Below are positions 63,194-64,000 of a DNA stretch of 64,000 bases, in pieces; position 1 is the stretch's first letter; each line of letters opens with the position of its first letter. This DNA comes from Paenibacillus camerounensis (GTDB lineage Bacteria > Bacillota > Bacilli > Paenibacillales > Paenibacillaceae): positions 1-64,000 of the forward strand of contig NZ_CCDG010000011.1 of the NCBI RefSeq assembly GCF_000723885.1. The letters are read 5' to 3'. Made by a program: the position numbers and the translations under genes. The notes beneath the pieces were generated by a model, which ran no database searches, had not been told where the DNA came from, and worked only from the letters and a program-made list of their open reading frames with translations.

Positions 63194-63199
63194 CGCCTG

Positions 63200-63228
63200 A
63201 ACCTCCTTGCTGCCAAGGAGGTTTTTGG
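63200..63228 (+). terminator. Terminator after the GH67-Nif3 operon
   Basis: AACCTCCTT (63200-63208) pairs with AAGGAGGTT (63215-63223), followed by TTT. It lies just before the insertion element. Confidence 0.8.
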
Positions 63229-63291
63229 TTTGGCGGGATGTCCTGGCAGCGGGACAATGCAGGCTTTTTATCTAAAAAAGCTGAGAATACT

Positions 63292-64000
63292 CCACCCTCG
63301 ATAGGGTGGGAATGAATCTGCGGTATTTGAACCTAAACCCGAACGTATGTGCTATAATATGAATAATATTACCAAAAATGAGGTGTCGCACATGCTGATA
63401 CATCAAGCCTATAAATACCGGATCTACCCCACACCGGAACAACAGCAACTCATAAGGCGTATGTTTGGCTGCTGCCGCTTTGTGTTCAATACCTTTTTGG
63501 ACACTTGGAATCAAAGCTATGCGGAAACGGGAAAAGGTTTGTCCTATCACGCTTGTGCGACAAAACTCCCTGTACTAAAAGCGCAATACGACTGGCTGAA
63601 AGAAGTCGATAGCATCGCTTTGCAGTCGGTTGCCCGTCATGTGGCGGATAGCTTTGATCGCTTTTTCAAAAAGCAAAATCAAGCGCCACGCTTTAAGAGC
63701 CGGAAGCATCCGGTTCAAAGTTACACGACCAAATTCACGAACGGGAATATCGCCATTGATGGGAGTCGCTTGAAGCTCCCAAAACTCGGCTGGATGCGTT
63801 TTGCAAACTCCCGGAAGCTGGAAGGACGGATATTGACTGCTGCCGTGCGTCAAAACGCCAGTGGAAAATTTTTCGTTTCGCTTGGTTGCGAAGTTGAAAA
63901 GAACCCACTACCGCAAGTGGACGCACATACCGGAATCGATCTGGGTTTGAAAGAGTATGCTGTAAGCTCGAATGGTGAACGGTATGCCAATCCCCGCTTT
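63292..64000 (+). mobile_element. Left part of an IS200/IS605-type element carrying tnpB
   Basis: A subterminal hairpin, CCACCCT-CGAT-AGGGTGG (63292-63309), precedes tnpB by about 80 bases, as at the left ends of IS605-family elements that are processed as single strands. No tnpA is present between the Nif3 gene and tnpB. A TATAAT at 63353-63358 is the likely -10 box of tnpB. The right end and any guide-RNA region are outside the window, so the boundaries are not fixed. Confidence 0.7.
63392..64000 (+). CDS. tnpB: TnpB RNA-guided nuclease (IS200/IS605 family), 5' part
   Basis: 203 codons are visible before the window ends. The N-terminal HTH region reads KYRIYPTPEQQQLIRRMFGC and LPVLKAQYDWLKEVDSIALQ, then PRFKSRKH, and the RuvC-I catalytic Asp183 in TGIDLGLKEYAVS. 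TnpB uses an RNA from the element's right end to cut DNA and keep the element in place. The start ATG has GAGGTG 9 bases upstream. The base composition is more AT-rich than the surrounding genes, consistent with transfer. Confidence 0.93.
   Translation, partial: MLIHQAYKYRIYPTPEQQQLIRRMFGCCRFVFNTFLDTWNQSYAETGKGLSYHACATKLPVLKAQYDWLKEVDSIALQSVARHVADSFDRFFKKQNQAPRFKSRKHPVQSYTTKFTNGNIAIDGSRLKLPKLGWMRFANSRKLEGRILTAAVRQNASGKFFVSLGCEVEKNPLPQVDAHTGIDLGLKEYAVSSNGERYANPRF

Overview
The window looks like chromosome from a spore-forming, saprophytic Gram-positive bacterium, most likely Paenibacillus or a close relative. The evidence is a GerA-type germinant receptor operon, a YheC/YheD ATP-grasp protein, an S-layer-homology (SLH) anchored giant glycosidase, a YesM/YesN two-component pair next to a sugar ABC transporter, several AraC regulators paired with glycosidases, strong AGGAGG ribosome sites and a moderately GC-rich composition. 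The genus is inferred from gene content and style; no database search was possible. No rRNA, tRNA, CRISPR array or prophage was seen.

Layout. 1-235: tail of a metallophosphatase. 257-4107 (minus): gerA operon in the order AA-AC-AB. 4384-6763 (minus): GMC oxidoreductase and its small partner subunit. 6871-28436: a large polysaccharide-utilisation region made of the YesN/YesM two-component system (minus), a three-gene sugar ABC importer, a 2207-residue secreted SLH protein with a GH59-like catalytic module, an AraC regulator, and a four-gene enzyme operon (DUF2264, heparinase II/III-like, GH88, DUF2264). 28503-29372: another AraC regulator. 29573-35577: an array of glutathionyl-hydroquinone-reductase-like GST genes (one decayed stub, one with an in-frame amber stop, two intact), a GNAT acetyltransferase and a polar amino acid/cystine-type ABC importer. 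35594-37229: small remnants, a P-loop protein and a proline-rich micropeptide. 37491-47973: housekeeping and accessory genes (Na+/H+ antiporter, mannose-1-phosphate guanylyltransferase, DUF6492 protein, ATP-grasp protein, DHA2 efflux pump with TetR regulator, BASS transporter, LCP ligase, an NTR-like anchored protein). 48384-55707: a PTS beta-glucoside module (IIBCA permease, AraC regulator, GH106-like protein, 6-phospho-beta-glucosidase). 55817-63193: a glucuronoxylan module (LURP-one protein, AraC regulator, GH52 beta-xylosidase, GH67 alpha-glucuronidase, Nif3-like protein). 63292-64000: left part of an IS200/IS605-type element carrying tnpB, cut by the window edge.

How the genes fit together. 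Three carbohydrate systems share one logic: a sensor or AraC regulator, an importer, and cytoplasmic glycosidases without signal peptides that finish imported oligosaccharides. The first has a single exported enzyme, the SLH/GH59-like protein, while its other enzymes (heparinase-like lyase, GH88, two DUF2264 proteins) suggest a uronic-acid-containing substrate that I cannot name. The second shows a 15-bp sequence repeated exactly upstream of the PTS gene and upstream of the GH106-like gene, on either side of the AraC gene; this is a good candidate operator and suggests one regulon for a rhamnosyl-beta-glucoside. The third would take aldouronic acids to xylose and glucuronate.

The most unusual parts are the GST/GNAT/ABC operon in a lineage expected to use bacillithiol rather than glutathione, with visible gene decay at both ends; the shared operator of the PTS module; a heptamer-based tandem repeat tract at 21.0-21.36 kb; a long imperfect hairpin element at 54.1 kb; and three candidate micropeptides (29, 56 and 25 residues).
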